Positions 26,504 to 34,928 of a stretch of 64,000 bases of DNA are shown here, one piece after another. The notes under the pieces were generated by a model. That model saw only the letters and a program-made list of their open reading frames with translations, was not told where the DNA came from and made no database searches. Numbering within the stretch: the first letter of the stretch is position 1; the number at the start of each line of letters is the position of its first letter. Source of the DNA: Nostoc spongiaeforme FACHB-130 (GTDB lineage Bacteria > Cyanobacteriota > Cyanobacteriia > Cyanobacteriales > Nostocaceae). Location: the NCBI RefSeq assembly GCF_014698475.1, contig NZ_JACJTB010000022.1, forward strand, positions 37,603-101,602. Direction: 5' to 3'. The position numbers were made by a program, and so were the translations under genes.

Positions 26504-29410
26504 TTACTTCCTAAAAATCCAATTTTTTGTATCACAATAAAATCTCATATCACAGCCTTTGCAGAGCTTATTTGGTCGCTCTGCAATTCTAAAATCTTTC
26601 ACTTCAATCCGCTTTACAACCTCATCAAAAGTTGCAATAGTCTTATCAATTGAACGACTATTTTTTGAAAATGTGATATACGGATTTCCTGATTCCTCAC
26701 TTGTATAGTAAAGATGCGTTTTACTCACTGTTAAACCAGTGCGGTTCTCAACAATATGGGCATATACCTCAAGCTGCCTACGATAACGGTCTAACTTCTC
26801 CCGGTCTTTGGGATTATTAACATCCAGTTTCTTCTCTGACTTAAAATCTACGATTTCAACTGTGTCATTCTCCCCTTGAATCAGGTCAATACTGCCTTTC
26901 AAAATGTAATCATCTTTGACTAGAGAAACATCTACTTCAGCCTCCTTTACTCGTTCCCAATTACCGTGATTCTTTTGGTAATAACGCACCACTTGTTCAA
27001 GAGCAGCACGCTTTACATTCGGTGCTAGATATGCTCTTTCGCGCTTGGTCAAATACGCATAATTAGTATCAAACCAACGAATAACTTGTTCCTCTGAAAG
27101 CTTGTATTCTTCGCCTCTTAGAACAGTTTTATGAATATCTTCAATAGTTTGATGTACTACCGTACCAAACAAAATTGAGTTAGTTTCACTAGGAGCAAAT
27201 TCTAATTCTTTGAAAAAGCGATACTGTTCTGCACAGTTTTCATACAGCGTTAGGTGAGATGTGAATGAATATTCCCGCTTTAAATTCACATCCTTAACTT
27301 TCTCCAATAGAAGTGCTTCTGGTTGAAAGTTGGGATTTCTCCATGAAGGTAAGCTGTTGTAAAAATCTGTAAAATACTTCGATGGAGTTTGCCCCTTACC
27401 ATCTTTCTCCAAACAACTCAGGACGAGTATGTTTTGAGCGCGAGAAAATGCTGTGTAAAATAAACGGCGGAAGTCAAAAAACTTGATTAACTCCAGTGGT
27501 TCAAATGGTTGGCGGAGCAGGTAGTTATTCTCTAATAACTCATCCAGTTGGGTGTACTGTTTACGGGGTACAGCCTCCAGTGAACCTGTTATTACCACAG
27601 GGAACTCCAGCCCCTTTGATTGGTGAATCGTCAGAAATGACACACAGCCGCTAGGGGCATACTCTGACTTGTCCTCATACTCATCAATACCCCCATCCTC
27701 TAAGAACTTAAAAAACTGGTTGAACAAATCCTTGAGGTTCTTCTCTAAGTGAGCAGTGGTTAATACATCAATATTGTAGAGATACTCAAATTTATCAAGC
27801 AGCTGAGAGAAAATTGCTAAGTTCCGCATAGAGCGGCTGTTTTGAATACCCTTTTGTTGCAGTAAGCTTTCATCTAAGTAACAGCTAAATAAAGGAAACT
27901 GTAGCAGACGGTAAAACAACCCTGAAAAAGCATAGTCAGTATTATGGCTAAGGTTCAAATGCGTTTTAGCGATCGCTCTTGCCCATTTCCACAAATCTGC
28001 ATTCTCAGGCTGGCGAATTTCATAAGCAAACGACTGGAAGCATTGATTATCGTAATAATCCCAAATTTCAAGGTGAGCATCATCGTTCCACTTACGAATG
28101 TTAGGGTACTGGGGAAAAAGGAAGATTAACGCCCCAATCATCAAGCGAATTTCTTCCCGCTCAAAAAACTGGTTGGAGCGGGGGGAGTAAACGTTAATGC
28201 CATTTTTCTCTAGGAACTGTGACAGAGCAACGGCTTTGTCACTCTTAACAGAGCGAAACAAAAAAGCCACTTGGTTCCAGTCTGTTAAATGCCCTTTGTC
28301 TTTGAGAGTGTGCAAAAATGCTAAAACTTCCTGATGCCATGCCTGTTGGGTTTTACCCGATACTTTTACCACACATGGAACTTCAGGAAATAACTTGTCT
28401 TCCCTGGCCTTAATTACCTTTTGAAACCGAAATTCCTTACCGTTATCTTCCCACTCTTGCTCCTTCATCCAACGATTGTAAAAGTCGATGATATCTGGAT
28501 GGGAGCGATAGTTAGTAGTTAAATATATTTGTTCGCAGTCTCTATTAGGAAACTGGTTTTTGAATTGTAAGATGTTGCGGATGCTGGCTCCTCGGAAGCG
28601 GTATAAGCCCTGGTCATCATCACCAACCACACAAAGATTTGGGCGATCGCCTGCAAGACAATTCAAAAGTAATTCTTGAATGGTGTTAGTATCTTGGTAC
28701 TCATCCACCATCAAATATTTGATTTTGGCTTGCAGTTCAGCCAAAATTTTTGGATTTTTCTGTAAAAGCTTCAGTGCTTCAGATTGGATCGTAGAAAAAT
28801 CGATTGCGTTCTCTTCCTCCAGATATTTTTGGTAAAGAGCGTAGCAATGACCTAATACAGCTACCTCTGTTTCACTAGCATTGATAAGTGTTTTAGGATT
28901 TAATGCCTCTTCACTGACTCTATTAATCCATTTCATCAACTTCTCTGACTTATCCCAGGTAGACTGCTTATGACCACCGATAACAAGCTCAATATTAGGA
29001 ATGTTTAGGAATTTTGAAAGGCGATAGTAGATAAAATACTGCTGGTCGAACTGATCCATCATCATGAAATTGCGCTTGAGGCGGGTGAAATCCCTATGTT
29101 CTTCTAGCCAGCGCAAACAGATGGAGTGAAAAGTTCCTAAGTACATCTCATTGAGGTTGAAACGTATACCTAGTTCAAGCAGACGATTAGAAATCCGGGT
29201 TGTCAATTCCTGAGATGCTTTGTCTGTAAAAGTGACGACAAGTAAATTTTCAGGTGCTATCTGTTTCTGTGTAATTAAGTAGACAATCCGCTCAACTAGA
29301 GTAAAAGTTTTACCTGACCCTGGGCCGGCAATTATTAACAAAGCACCTTCAGTAGCCTGAATAGCCTGTAATTGTTGAGGATTAGCTTTACTGCTAAAAG
29401 TGCTTTGCAT
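26504..29410 (-). CDS. UvrD/PcrA-like helicase fused to a Cas4/AddB-type iron-sulphur nuclease
   Basis: 968 residues. Superfamily 1 motifs: AGPGSGKTFTLVERI (about 28-42), VDEYQDTN (near 234), GDDDQGLYRFRGA and TIHQSKGLEFPVVI. The C-terminal 260 residues carry a PD-(D/E)XK nuclease (EIVDFKSEKK) framed by cysteines: one in YENCAEQYRF and three in LCKGCDMRFYC near the end. That is the 4-Cys cluster pattern of Cas4 and AddB. It is thus a RecB-like helicase-nuclease able to unwind and degrade DNA ends. As the largest gene of the defence run, 128 bases downstream of the XRE regulator, it is likely the processive degradation engine. Confidence 0.85.
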   Translation of the reverse strand: MQSTFSSKANPQQLQAIQATEGALLIIAGPGSGKTFTLVERIVYLITQKQIAPENLLVVTFTDKASQELTTRISNRLLELGIRFNLNEMYLGTFHSICLRWLEEHRDFTRLKRNFMMMDQFDQQYFIYYRLSKFLNIPNIELVIGGHKQSTWDKSEKLMKWINRVSEEALNPKTLINASETEVAVLGHCYALYQKYLEEENAIDFSTIQSEALKLLQKNPKILAELQAKIKYLMVDEYQDTNTIQELLLNCLAGDRPNLCVVGDDDQGLYRFRGASIRNILQFKNQFPNRDCEQIYLTTNYRSHPDIIDFYNRWMKEQEWEDNGKEFRFQKVIKAREDKLFPEVPCVVKVSGKTQQAWHQEVLAFLHTLKDKGHLTDWNQVAFLFRSVKSDKAVALSQFLEKNGINVYSPRSNQFFEREEIRLMIGALIFLFPQYPNIRKWNDDAHLEIWDYYDNQCFQSFAYEIRQPENADLWKWARAIAKTHLNLSHNTDYAFSGLFYRLLQFPLFSCYLDESLLQQKGIQNSRSMRNLAIFSQLLDKFEYLYNIDVLTTAHLEKNLKDLFNQFFKFLEDGGIDEYEDKSEYAPSGCVSFLTIHQSKGLEFPVVITGSLEAVPRKQYTQLDELLENNYLLRQPFEPLELIKFFDFRRLFYTAFSRAQNILVLSCLEKDGKGQTPSKYFTDFYNSLPSWRNPNFQPEALLLEKVKDVNLKREYSFTSHLTLYENCAEQYRFFKELEFAPSETNSILFGTVVHQTIEDIHKTVLRGEEYKLSEEQVIRWFDTNYAYLTKRERAYLAPNVKRAALEQVVRYYQKNHGNWERVKEAEVDVSLVKDDYILKGSIDLIQGENDTVEIVDFKSEKKLDVNNPKDREKLDRYRRQLEVYAHIVENRTGLTVSKTHLYYTSEESGNPYITFSKNSRSIDKTIATFDEVVKRIEVKDFRIAERPNKLCKGCDMRFYCDTKNWIFRK

Positions 29411-29505
29411 TTTCCTGATAACTTTAAAAACAATACATCAAATCAGCAATCGTCTTATTACAGCGATCGCCCACAACAAAACCGAGCAAGTATGGTTTAA
29501 TTTTT

Positions 29506-29549
29506 CGTCTAACTAATTGCTTAATGCTTAATGCTTAATTAGTTAGACG
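29506..29549. terminator. 13-bp perfect inverted repeat across the XRE stop codon
   Basis: CGTCTAACTAATT (29506-29518) pairs with AATTAGTTAGACG (29537-29549), with a loop made of GCTTAAT repeats. It covers the stop codon of the XRE gene. No U-run follows on the minus strand, so it may act as an attenuator, an mRNA stabiliser or a weak terminator between XRE and the helicase gene. Confidence 0.5.
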
Positions 29550-29787
29550 AATACTTCAGCAAAAGTTTTTGTCCTTGTTCGCCCATTTCATTCAACATCT
29601 GTTCAATCTTTTGCATAGCCAATGGCGATGGTTTAGATCGTCCGTTTTCCCAACGATTAGTTGTTGAATATGTAACACCTAAAGATGCAGCAAACTGCTC
29701 CTGCGTAAGACCCATCAGGTTGCGAATTTCACGGATGAGCTTACCAACATCTGGTTGATTAATTATTAACCCCTTTTTGATGGTCAT
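29539..29787 (-). CDS. XRE-family helix-turn-helix regulator
   Basis: 82 residues. The HTH is clear: REIRNLMGLTQEQFAASLGV, then TTNRWENGRSKPSP. It is the first gene of the minus-strand run through the defence island, separated from the helicase gene by 128 bases. A 9-bp perfect inverted repeat lies 23-52 bases upstream of its start, a suitable operator for autoregulation. Small XRE proteins like this control restriction-modification and toxin-antitoxin loci so that the methyltransferase is made first. A role in timing this island is likely but inferred. Confidence 0.85.
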   Translation of the reverse strand: MTIKKGLIINQPDVGKLIREIRNLMGLTQEQFAASLGVTYSTTNRWENGRSKPSPLAMQKIEQMLNEMGEQGQKLLLKYSSN

Positions 29788-29809
29788 CTAGCTCAAAACT
29801 CACCACCCT

Positions 29810-29839
29810 ATGTAGCAAGTAATATGTAATTTGCTACAT
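29810..29839. promoter_or_regulatory. Operator-like inverted repeat upstream of the XRE gene
   Basis: ATGTAGCAA (29810-29818) and TTGCTACAT (29831-29839) form a perfect 9-bp inverted repeat with a 12-base spacer. It starts 23 bases upstream of the XRE start codon. Size, symmetry and place fit a dimeric HTH repressor site overlapping the promoter. Confidence 0.65.
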
Positions 29840-30298
29840 CTTACTCGCGCTAAAGCTTGTTGTAATCCGGTAAATTTCCTAGAAATTTTTACTTAAGTCA
29901 TTAAGCTTGTAAGTGATTTCACTGTTAAATTGTGTATTATATTTCTGAAAGCCGTGACAACTCTTGTTTGAATGTTGATGATCAGCGATCACTTGCCCCT
30001 TGTCCCACATTTGGATCATACACAGTTGTTGTGTGTGGTGCAGCCCACTAAAGCGATTGTATGGGTTTTTTCCTTGAACGAAAATGCTTGTTAGTGATCG
30101 CTTTCACTCTACAATTCCTCAACCAGACCAAATCCGAGTACTGCCTTGGGTACTTGAGTACCAATAGCAACGCACATACTTAGAGGTACGCTTGGATTTG
30201 CAGGAGTTGAACCAATCCTTATATAGTATTTTTTAGCAAATCTCCTGCATCTTAAACCCTTATGAGGATTGGAGATTAGTTCGCTTTGGTATTCGGAA
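29840..30298. other. Intergenic stretch with a short 8-bp inverted repeat
   Basis: No gene supported. TGCAGGAG (30199-30206) and CTCCTGCA (30242-30249) are complementary around a TTGAACC-containing loop. This superficially resembles a tRNA 3' end but no cloverleaf can be drawn. Confidence 0.4.
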
Positions 30299-30535
30299 AT
30301 GGAAGATTTAATATTGTCCAATCCCCTTTTGTTAGAACATGACTCTAGGATAAAAGACCTTGAGTATTTCGAGGTTTTGGCATTGGAATTTGGATTAAAA
30401 CCCAAAAATGATGAAGCTTGGCTTGCAGAAATTCAAGCTGAATGCGACTTTTACGATACTGTTAAGGGGTCGCTGCCGGAGTATCGAGCTTGGATCGACG
30501 AAATTATTAGGCAATATCCCCTAAAATCTGATTGA
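30299..30535 (+). CDS. Small conserved-looking hypothetical protein
   Basis: 78 residues from ATG 30299 (MEDLILSNPLLLEHDSRI); an in-frame TTG at 30269 would add 10. Acidic and helical, ending DEIIRQYPLKSD, without signal or membrane segment. Composition looks coding. It is an isolated plus-strand gene between the defence island and the pAgo region. No family recognised; it could be an antitoxin-like or regulatory protein, which I cannot show. Confidence 0.45.
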   Translation: MEDLILSNPLLLEHDSRIKDLEYFEVLALEFGLKPKNDEAWLAEIQAECDFYDTVKGSLPEYRAWIDEIIRQYPLKSD

Positions 30536-30704
30536 TTTAGGAGATATACTCTAGTTCATAGTGAATAATATGCTTGCTCAATACTGGCTCTCAAAAACTT
30601 TGTTATATCTTGACTTGTGATAACCTTTGGTAAGAAATTAATTACTAAGTTTTTGAATGCTGTAGAACTTTATTATCCCTGTAAAAGAGCATTCACTCTC
30701 ATGT

Positions 30705-30835
30705 GCGATTGCTCTTTTTTCAGTTATAAGTGCTACAGTCTGGGTTGAATTTCAACGAAATAAACTATATAAATCATAAATACTATATAAACAAAATAAA
30801 CTATATAAACAGTTTTAACTATTTTACTATTTAAT
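30705..30835. repeat. Iteron cassette copy B
   Basis: Near-identical to 7496-7643 (shared AAGTGCTACAGTCTGGGTTG) and, in the ACTATATAAAC part, to 34016-34080. Three ACTATATAAA-type units are followed by CAGTTTTAACTATTTTA. Confidence 0.75.
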
Positions 30836-30965
30836 ATTTAGTATTCCTAAAACCTCATCAGTCCCTCCAATTCTGAAAAGCCGGCTGAGGACTTGTTGCC
30901 AAAATTATGTACTGTCTGACCAAACACAGCAGATTGACAGTAAACTTCCCGATGGGAATTATGCC
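30835..30965 (-). pseudogene. Remnant of a parA 3' end
   Basis: On the minus strand it reads YCQSAVFGQTVHNFGNKSSA, as in the intact ParA at 34071-34736 (YRQSAVFGQTVHNFGNKSSA). It then shifts frame before the DEVLxIL end. It lies directly next to the iteron cassette as in the intact locus, so a parA-iteron segment was duplicated and decayed. Confidence 0.75.
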
Positions 30966-31172
30966 GATATTGGATGGAGCAAAACAGAAAGCAGCCCCAA
31001 GATACTAAGTGCGATCGCACAGTACCGGGTAGCGTACAAGATGCGATCGCCTTTTAAAAATATCTATGCTGCTTCTTGTGATTTGAACTAAAAATTGAGA
31101 TTTTAACTCATGATATGCTTCAGAAATAAGTATCCAGTTTATAGTTCACTTTTAATATTCGAGTTTTTTTAC

Positions 31173-31254
31173 TAATAATGATTATCGTGTAAGGGATACA
31201 AAGATTGATACGAGCGACGTTTGTATCAATTATTTGGCTTGATTATCATTATTA
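31173..31254. repeat. Nested inverted repeats
   Basis: Outer arms TAATAATGATTATC (31173-31186) and GATTATCATTATTA (31241-31254) differ at one position. Inside lie ATTGATAC (31204-31211) / GTATCAAT (31223-31230) and GATACAAA (31195-31202) / TTTGTATC (31220-31227), which compete for pairing. Possible recombination, origin or transcription-control site. Confidence 0.55.
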
Positions 31255-31724
31255 TTCAGCTACGATTTGAGGTTAGCGATCGCCCAGCAACAGAGCGATC
31301 GCTTAGACAATGAAATATTTGATTTTTACTCAGATATCTACTAAAACAAAAGTTTTGAACCATAACATGGGCATTTGAACCATATTTTGAATTGAAAGTT
31401 TAAGTTAGAGCAATTTTAAGAGAGATTTTTTGTGCAAGTTTTGTCCAATTGTGTTTTTTAAACTCATTCTTTATTTATGCTTCAGAATTTCAACTCTCTC
31501 TCATGTGTGAATGCAAAATTAAATTTTGTGATTGGCGCAAAAGCCTGAAATTTCGTTAACTCTTTTCTAATTTATGGATCAAAATTTTTCTCACATTATG
31601 ATTCAAAGCATACTTCTCAACAAAATTCAAATAATGGCACTTAAACATTTTTAGGTGCAGAACAAGCCTCAAAGCCAAACAGGATAAACGAAATACACCG
31701 AAAGCCAAAAAACGCAATCAAAAT

Positions 31725-33938
31725 TTAGACAGCAATTAGTTTCTCTCGATTAAGACTTTGGAGTATACCAATTTGACCAATACGCTGAAATTCTTTACTA
31801 CTTTTATCTGCCAAATGCAGAACCCAAGGCAACCTGGAAGAACTAAAAGCACTAGCAGGATGTAATTGAGTTAAGTGGTATGTTTGCAAGGCTAATAATT
31901 CTAGAGGGCTATTACCATACTCATGAACAACCCGTAGAGGTCTGGCACTACCAATAATTTGTTTTGTCTTTGTTTCTATTGGTTTGCTTGTTACTAAGAG
32001 AAAAGAACGCTCTTCTTGCATAAACACAACACTACCAATTTGGGCATCACGATATAGTGTTTCTGACACATGATAAACTTCACACCCCATTCTTCCTGCA
32101 CCACTTTTGCGAACACCCACAAGGTCAACAGCAATATCTTTCTGCTGTAGTCCTTTTATGGATGGTTGAAATTCTCCTTCTTGAACTAATCCATCTCTCA
32201 TCAACAACAACCGTTTGGGATAGCGATTGTACATCTTATGAAATTTGAGAATGAGCTTAGAGACTGTTTGCCAAACTGCTTGTCCTGAAAGACGCTCTCC
32301 TCTCTGCACATCAGGTAGTTCCCATCCTAAGCTTTGCCCATCAGCCAGTACCGCGAAAGCTGATGTGCCATAATAAAGCTCACGGTTTGTTCCGGTATCA
32401 AAACCAATAATCAAATCTGCTGCTTGAGGATGATCCAATGGTTCTAAGCGTACAGTTTGCCATCCGGCTTTGCATAGCAATCCCAAAACTACATTTATAG
32501 CCTTATAAGCATTAGCCTTTGGCAAAGGCAACATGAATTGGGTAGCAATGCCATGTTGTAATGCCTCAACTCTTATTTGCTTCTTACGAGTATTGGGCAG
32601 CCAAGGAGCAACAACCAGAATTGTTTGTACACCAGTTTGCGCCCATTCTTGCCAAAACATTTGTCGATCTAAATCATCTTGCGGCAGTTGTTTTAATGTT
32701 TTATAAGATTCATATTCAATTGCAGCACCACTATTTTTCGCTATTTCCTTGAGACACTTTTCAACCTCATCGGGATATTTTGGCAAATCATTATGGAGAT
32801 TAAGACAGCCAAACTTAGTTTCTCCAACTTTTACACAACCTTTATAGCGAACCTGACCAGCTTTATCGACTTCTCCATTTTTACCAGAGAGTTTTCCTGA
32901 AGGTAGAATGTATCCAGTTACAACCGACGCTGGAGAGATTGTAGAAATTTGATAAACTTTTTCAATAATTAAATTGGCTGTTTTCTCTGATTCTTTCAGG
33001 CGAACATCTAAAGACTTTTTAACATAATCAAATACTTCTTGTACATTTTGCTTTTCTTTAAGGTCAGATATTTCTGCAACACTAGCTAACATCTCCATCG
33101 TCAAACAAGGTGAAAGCCGACGAGATAGGTGAGCAGTTAATTGTGGTTTCCAATCATTAGCTCGTTTTACATAGACAACACGAGAGTTTTGAATTTCTTC
33201 TTCAGTAGCTCCTATTCGGCGATGATAATCCGCAAGCGTTATTCCTAAATCTTTTAGAATAAATTTCTCTGGCTCTTGGTCGGAAACATCTTCATATTGC
33301 CAACTGATATATTGTTGATTTTTGTCCTTGTATGTGTTGCGTACATAATTAATAGGTGCATCAGGGTATTCATCTTGCCATTCATGGAGTGTCCAAGGCG
33401 TATAAAAGTGATGATGTAAGTCTACTTCTAAGTAAAGTGTAGAATCGATGGCAATACTGACATCTATTCTTCTCCCTTTGTGTATTTCCCAGCCTTGACC
33501 ACATTTTTCTGTTCCTTCTTCCCCCGTAACCCACCAAATTAACCCACCTTCAGGAGCTTTTTCAATTGAAGTTTTGTTTCTCCATTTTTTTAGTCCATTC
33601 TCTAGTATTTTTCTTTCTAACTGCTCAATTCCCTTCCGTTCAGCAGGATTGGTGCAATCCAAAATTCTTTCGCCAATCAACTCTACTTTCCAACCATCTC
33701 CTTGCGAGTAATCTGAATAGATGGGGGTTTTGGTAATAATTTTATTACCTAATCGAATTGCAGGAGTCCCAAGCTTGTAGCAAATTCTAGCGATCGCTTT
33801 CTGCTCTTCTCCAGCTTCGGGGTTTTGATTGAAGCTGCAATTATATTCATAAACTGTAATATCTGACTTAGTAAGTTGCTTGACAAAAAAACGATTCAAT
33901 ACGATAGAAACTTCTTTAAAGTTTAGGGGAGATATCAT
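31725..33938 (-). CDS. Long prokaryotic Argonaute (pAgo) with complete catalytic tetrad
   Basis: 737 residues, close to the size of cyanobacterial long pAgos such as that of Synechococcus elongatus. The PIWI domain has Asp514 (LIIGFDTG), Glu548 (QRGERLSG), Asp582 (LLLMRDG) and Asp711 (WVLHLADK). The first three are spaced 34 and 34 residues apart, exactly as in Thermus thermophilus Ago (478/512/546). The MID domain is about 430-500 (TILVVAPWLP, then KAINVVLGLLCKAGW); N and PAZ regions lie before it. The protein should cut nucleic acid with a small DNA or RNA guide. It is 132 bases downstream of parA on the same strand, separated by iterons, so expression may answer to the partition regulator. 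pAgos usually attack plasmids; here one is carried by a plasmid. Confidence 0.9.
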   Translation of the reverse strand: MISPLNFKEVSIVLNRFFVKQLTKSDITVYEYNCSFNQNPEAGEEQKAIARICYKLGTPAIRLGNKIITKTPIYSDYSQGDGWKVELIGERILDCTNPAERKGIEQLERKILENGLKKWRNKTSIEKAPEGGLIWWVTGEEGTEKCGQGWEIHKGRRIDVSIAIDSTLYLEVDLHHHFYTPWTLHEWQDEYPDAPINYVRNTYKDKNQQYISWQYEDVSDQEPEKFILKDLGITLADYHRRIGATEEEIQNSRVVYVKRANDWKPQLTAHLSRRLSPCLTMEMLASVAEISDLKEKQNVQEVFDYVKKSLDVRLKESEKTANLIIEKVYQISTISPASVVTGYILPSGKLSGKNGEVDKAGQVRYKGCVKVGETKFGCLNLHNDLPKYPDEVEKCLKEIAKNSGAAIEYESYKTLKQLPQDDLDRQMFWQEWAQTGVQTILVVAPWLPNTRKKQIRVEALQHGIATQFMLPLPKANAYKAINVVLGLLCKAGWQTVRLEPLDHPQAADLIIGFDTGTNRELYYGTSAFAVLADGQSLGWELPDVQRGERLSGQAVWQTVSKLILKFHKMYNRYPKRLLLMRDGLVQEGEFQPSIKGLQQKDIAVDLVGVRKSGAGRMGCEVYHVSETLYRDAQIGSVVFMQEERSFLLVTSKPIETKTKQIIGSARPLRVVHEYGNSPLELLALQTYHLTQLHPASAFSSSRLPWVLHLADKSSKEFQRIGQIGILQSLNREKLIAV

Positions 33939-34015
33939 AAGATGATTGACATTAATTTTGCAGTATTTTATCAGTATTCTGCAAAATACCAGAATTACGC
34001 GCGTTCAAGTTGGTT

Positions 34016-34070
34016 TTTAACGAAATAAACTATATAAACGAAATAAACTATATAAATAGTTTTAACTATT
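34016..34070. repeat. Iteron cassette copy C between parA and the pAgo gene
   Basis: Two ACGAAATAAACTATATAAA units and TAGTTTTAACTATTTTA directly abut the parA stop codon and lie upstream of the pAgo start (33938). Candidate operator or centromere element that could also control pAgo transcription. Confidence 0.7.
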
Positions 34071-34736
34071 TTAATGCTTAGTATCCAGTATTCTTAAAAC
34101 CTCGTCCGTCAGTTGCTCTATTTCTTTGATGGCGGCTGAGGACTTATTGCCGAAATTATGCACTGTCTGACCAAACACAGCAGATTGACGATAGACTTGC
34201 CGATGCTGTATCTGCGTCTTGGCTAAGGGAATCCCAAACTCAGGTAAAACTGCCAAAGTTTCTTGGGCCAAGGTTGTTTTTGGTTGGCACTGGTTCAAGA
34301 CAAGCCGGGACTGTAAGGCATCATTAAAATCACCTACATTCTGGATAACCTGTCGAATACCAACTGCTGCCCACATATCCAATGGTGAAGGGATGATTGG
34401 CACAAGAGCCAGGTCTGCAATCAGCAACGCACTTTGCGGCACAGGGGAATCAGCAGCAGGAGGGCAGTCAATAATGATGTAGTTGTAATCATCAATAAAT
34501 TTCTTGACTTCGCGGTGGACTTTGTTATTGGCAGCACTCAATCCAATTACGCCAGCAGGAAAGGGGGTTTCGTCTTCTGCTGAGGCAGCCCAACGTGTAG
34601 CTGTCCCTTGCGGATCGGCATCAACGACAAGAACTTTGTTGCTGCGTCGAGCGATCGCACCCGCAACCTGCATAGTAACAGTTGTCTTTCCTGAGCCGCC
34701 CTTTTGATTGACAACGGCAATGATTTTAGCTGTCAT
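34071..34736 (-). CDS. parA: ParA-family partition ATPase (short, type Ib-like)
   Basis: 221 residues without an N-terminal HTH. Deviant Walker A KGGSGKTTVTMQVA near the N-terminus includes the signature Lys. Walker A' is VVDADPQGTATRW, Walker B YIIIDCPPAADS. The C-terminal RQSAVFGQTVHNFG helix is typical. It forms ATP-dependent gradients on the nucleoid that position plasmid copies. Divergent from it is a small gene for a likely DNA-binding partner (34929). Both are surrounded by AAACTATATAAA/ACAGTATAAAC repeats that should be the centromere and operator. A damaged copy of its 3' end lies at 30835-30965. Confidence 0.9.
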   Translation of the reverse strand: MTAKIIAVVNQKGGSGKTTVTMQVAGAIARRSNKVLVVDADPQGTATRWAASAEDETPFPAGVIGLSAANNKVHREVKKFIDDYNYIIIDCPPAADSPVPQSALLIADLALVPIIPSPLDMWAAVGIRQVIQNVGDFNDALQSRLVLNQCQPKTTLAQETLAVLPEFGIPLAKTQIQHRQVYRQSAVFGQTVHNFGNKSSAAIKEIEQLTDEVLRILDTKH

Positions 34737-34754
34737 AGAATTAACCGTATTAAT

Positions 34755-34920
34755 GATTTAAACTATATAAATAGTTTTTACTGTTTATAGTTTTTATAGG
34801 GTTTAATATTGATATTGTGACATACAAGAGAGAATTGGTAAAAAGTATATACAGTTTTAATAATTTATATTGTTAAAATAGTTTACTTAGTTTTTGGCTA
34901 ACCTAAATTTTTTGATTGCA
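34755..34920. promoter_or_regulatory. Divergent promoter/operator region between parA and its partner gene
   Basis: Contains AAACTATATAAATAGT (from 34759), further ACTGTTTATAGTTTTTA units and a more degenerate CAGTTTTAATAATTTATAT unit near 34852. Repeats of the same family occur on both sides of the two genes, so this is probably both promoter and partition-protein binding site. Confidence 0.6.
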
Positions 34921-34928
34921 GAGGAGTT

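Larger units (their letters stand above)
30536..31724. other. Non-coding 1.2 kb with iteron cassette, parA remnant and nested palindromes
   Basis: No intact gene. It contains iteron cassette copy B (30705-30835), a decayed parA 3' end (30835-30965), HIP1-type sites near 31015 and 31280, and a nested inverted-repeat structure at 31173-31254. From 31255 to 31724 I see nothing definable. Confidence 0.65.

Noticed and set aside
29530..29790. XRE gene as antitoxin of a toxin-antitoxin pair
   Set aside because: No toxin-like gene is adjacent; the neighbours are a large helicase-nuclease and empty DNA, so an island regulator is the better reading.
30109..30405. 98-codon minus-strand frame ending in a smooth hydrophobic segment
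   Set aside because: It overlaps the better plus-strand gene at 30299, has no convincing start signal and its first half has random composition.
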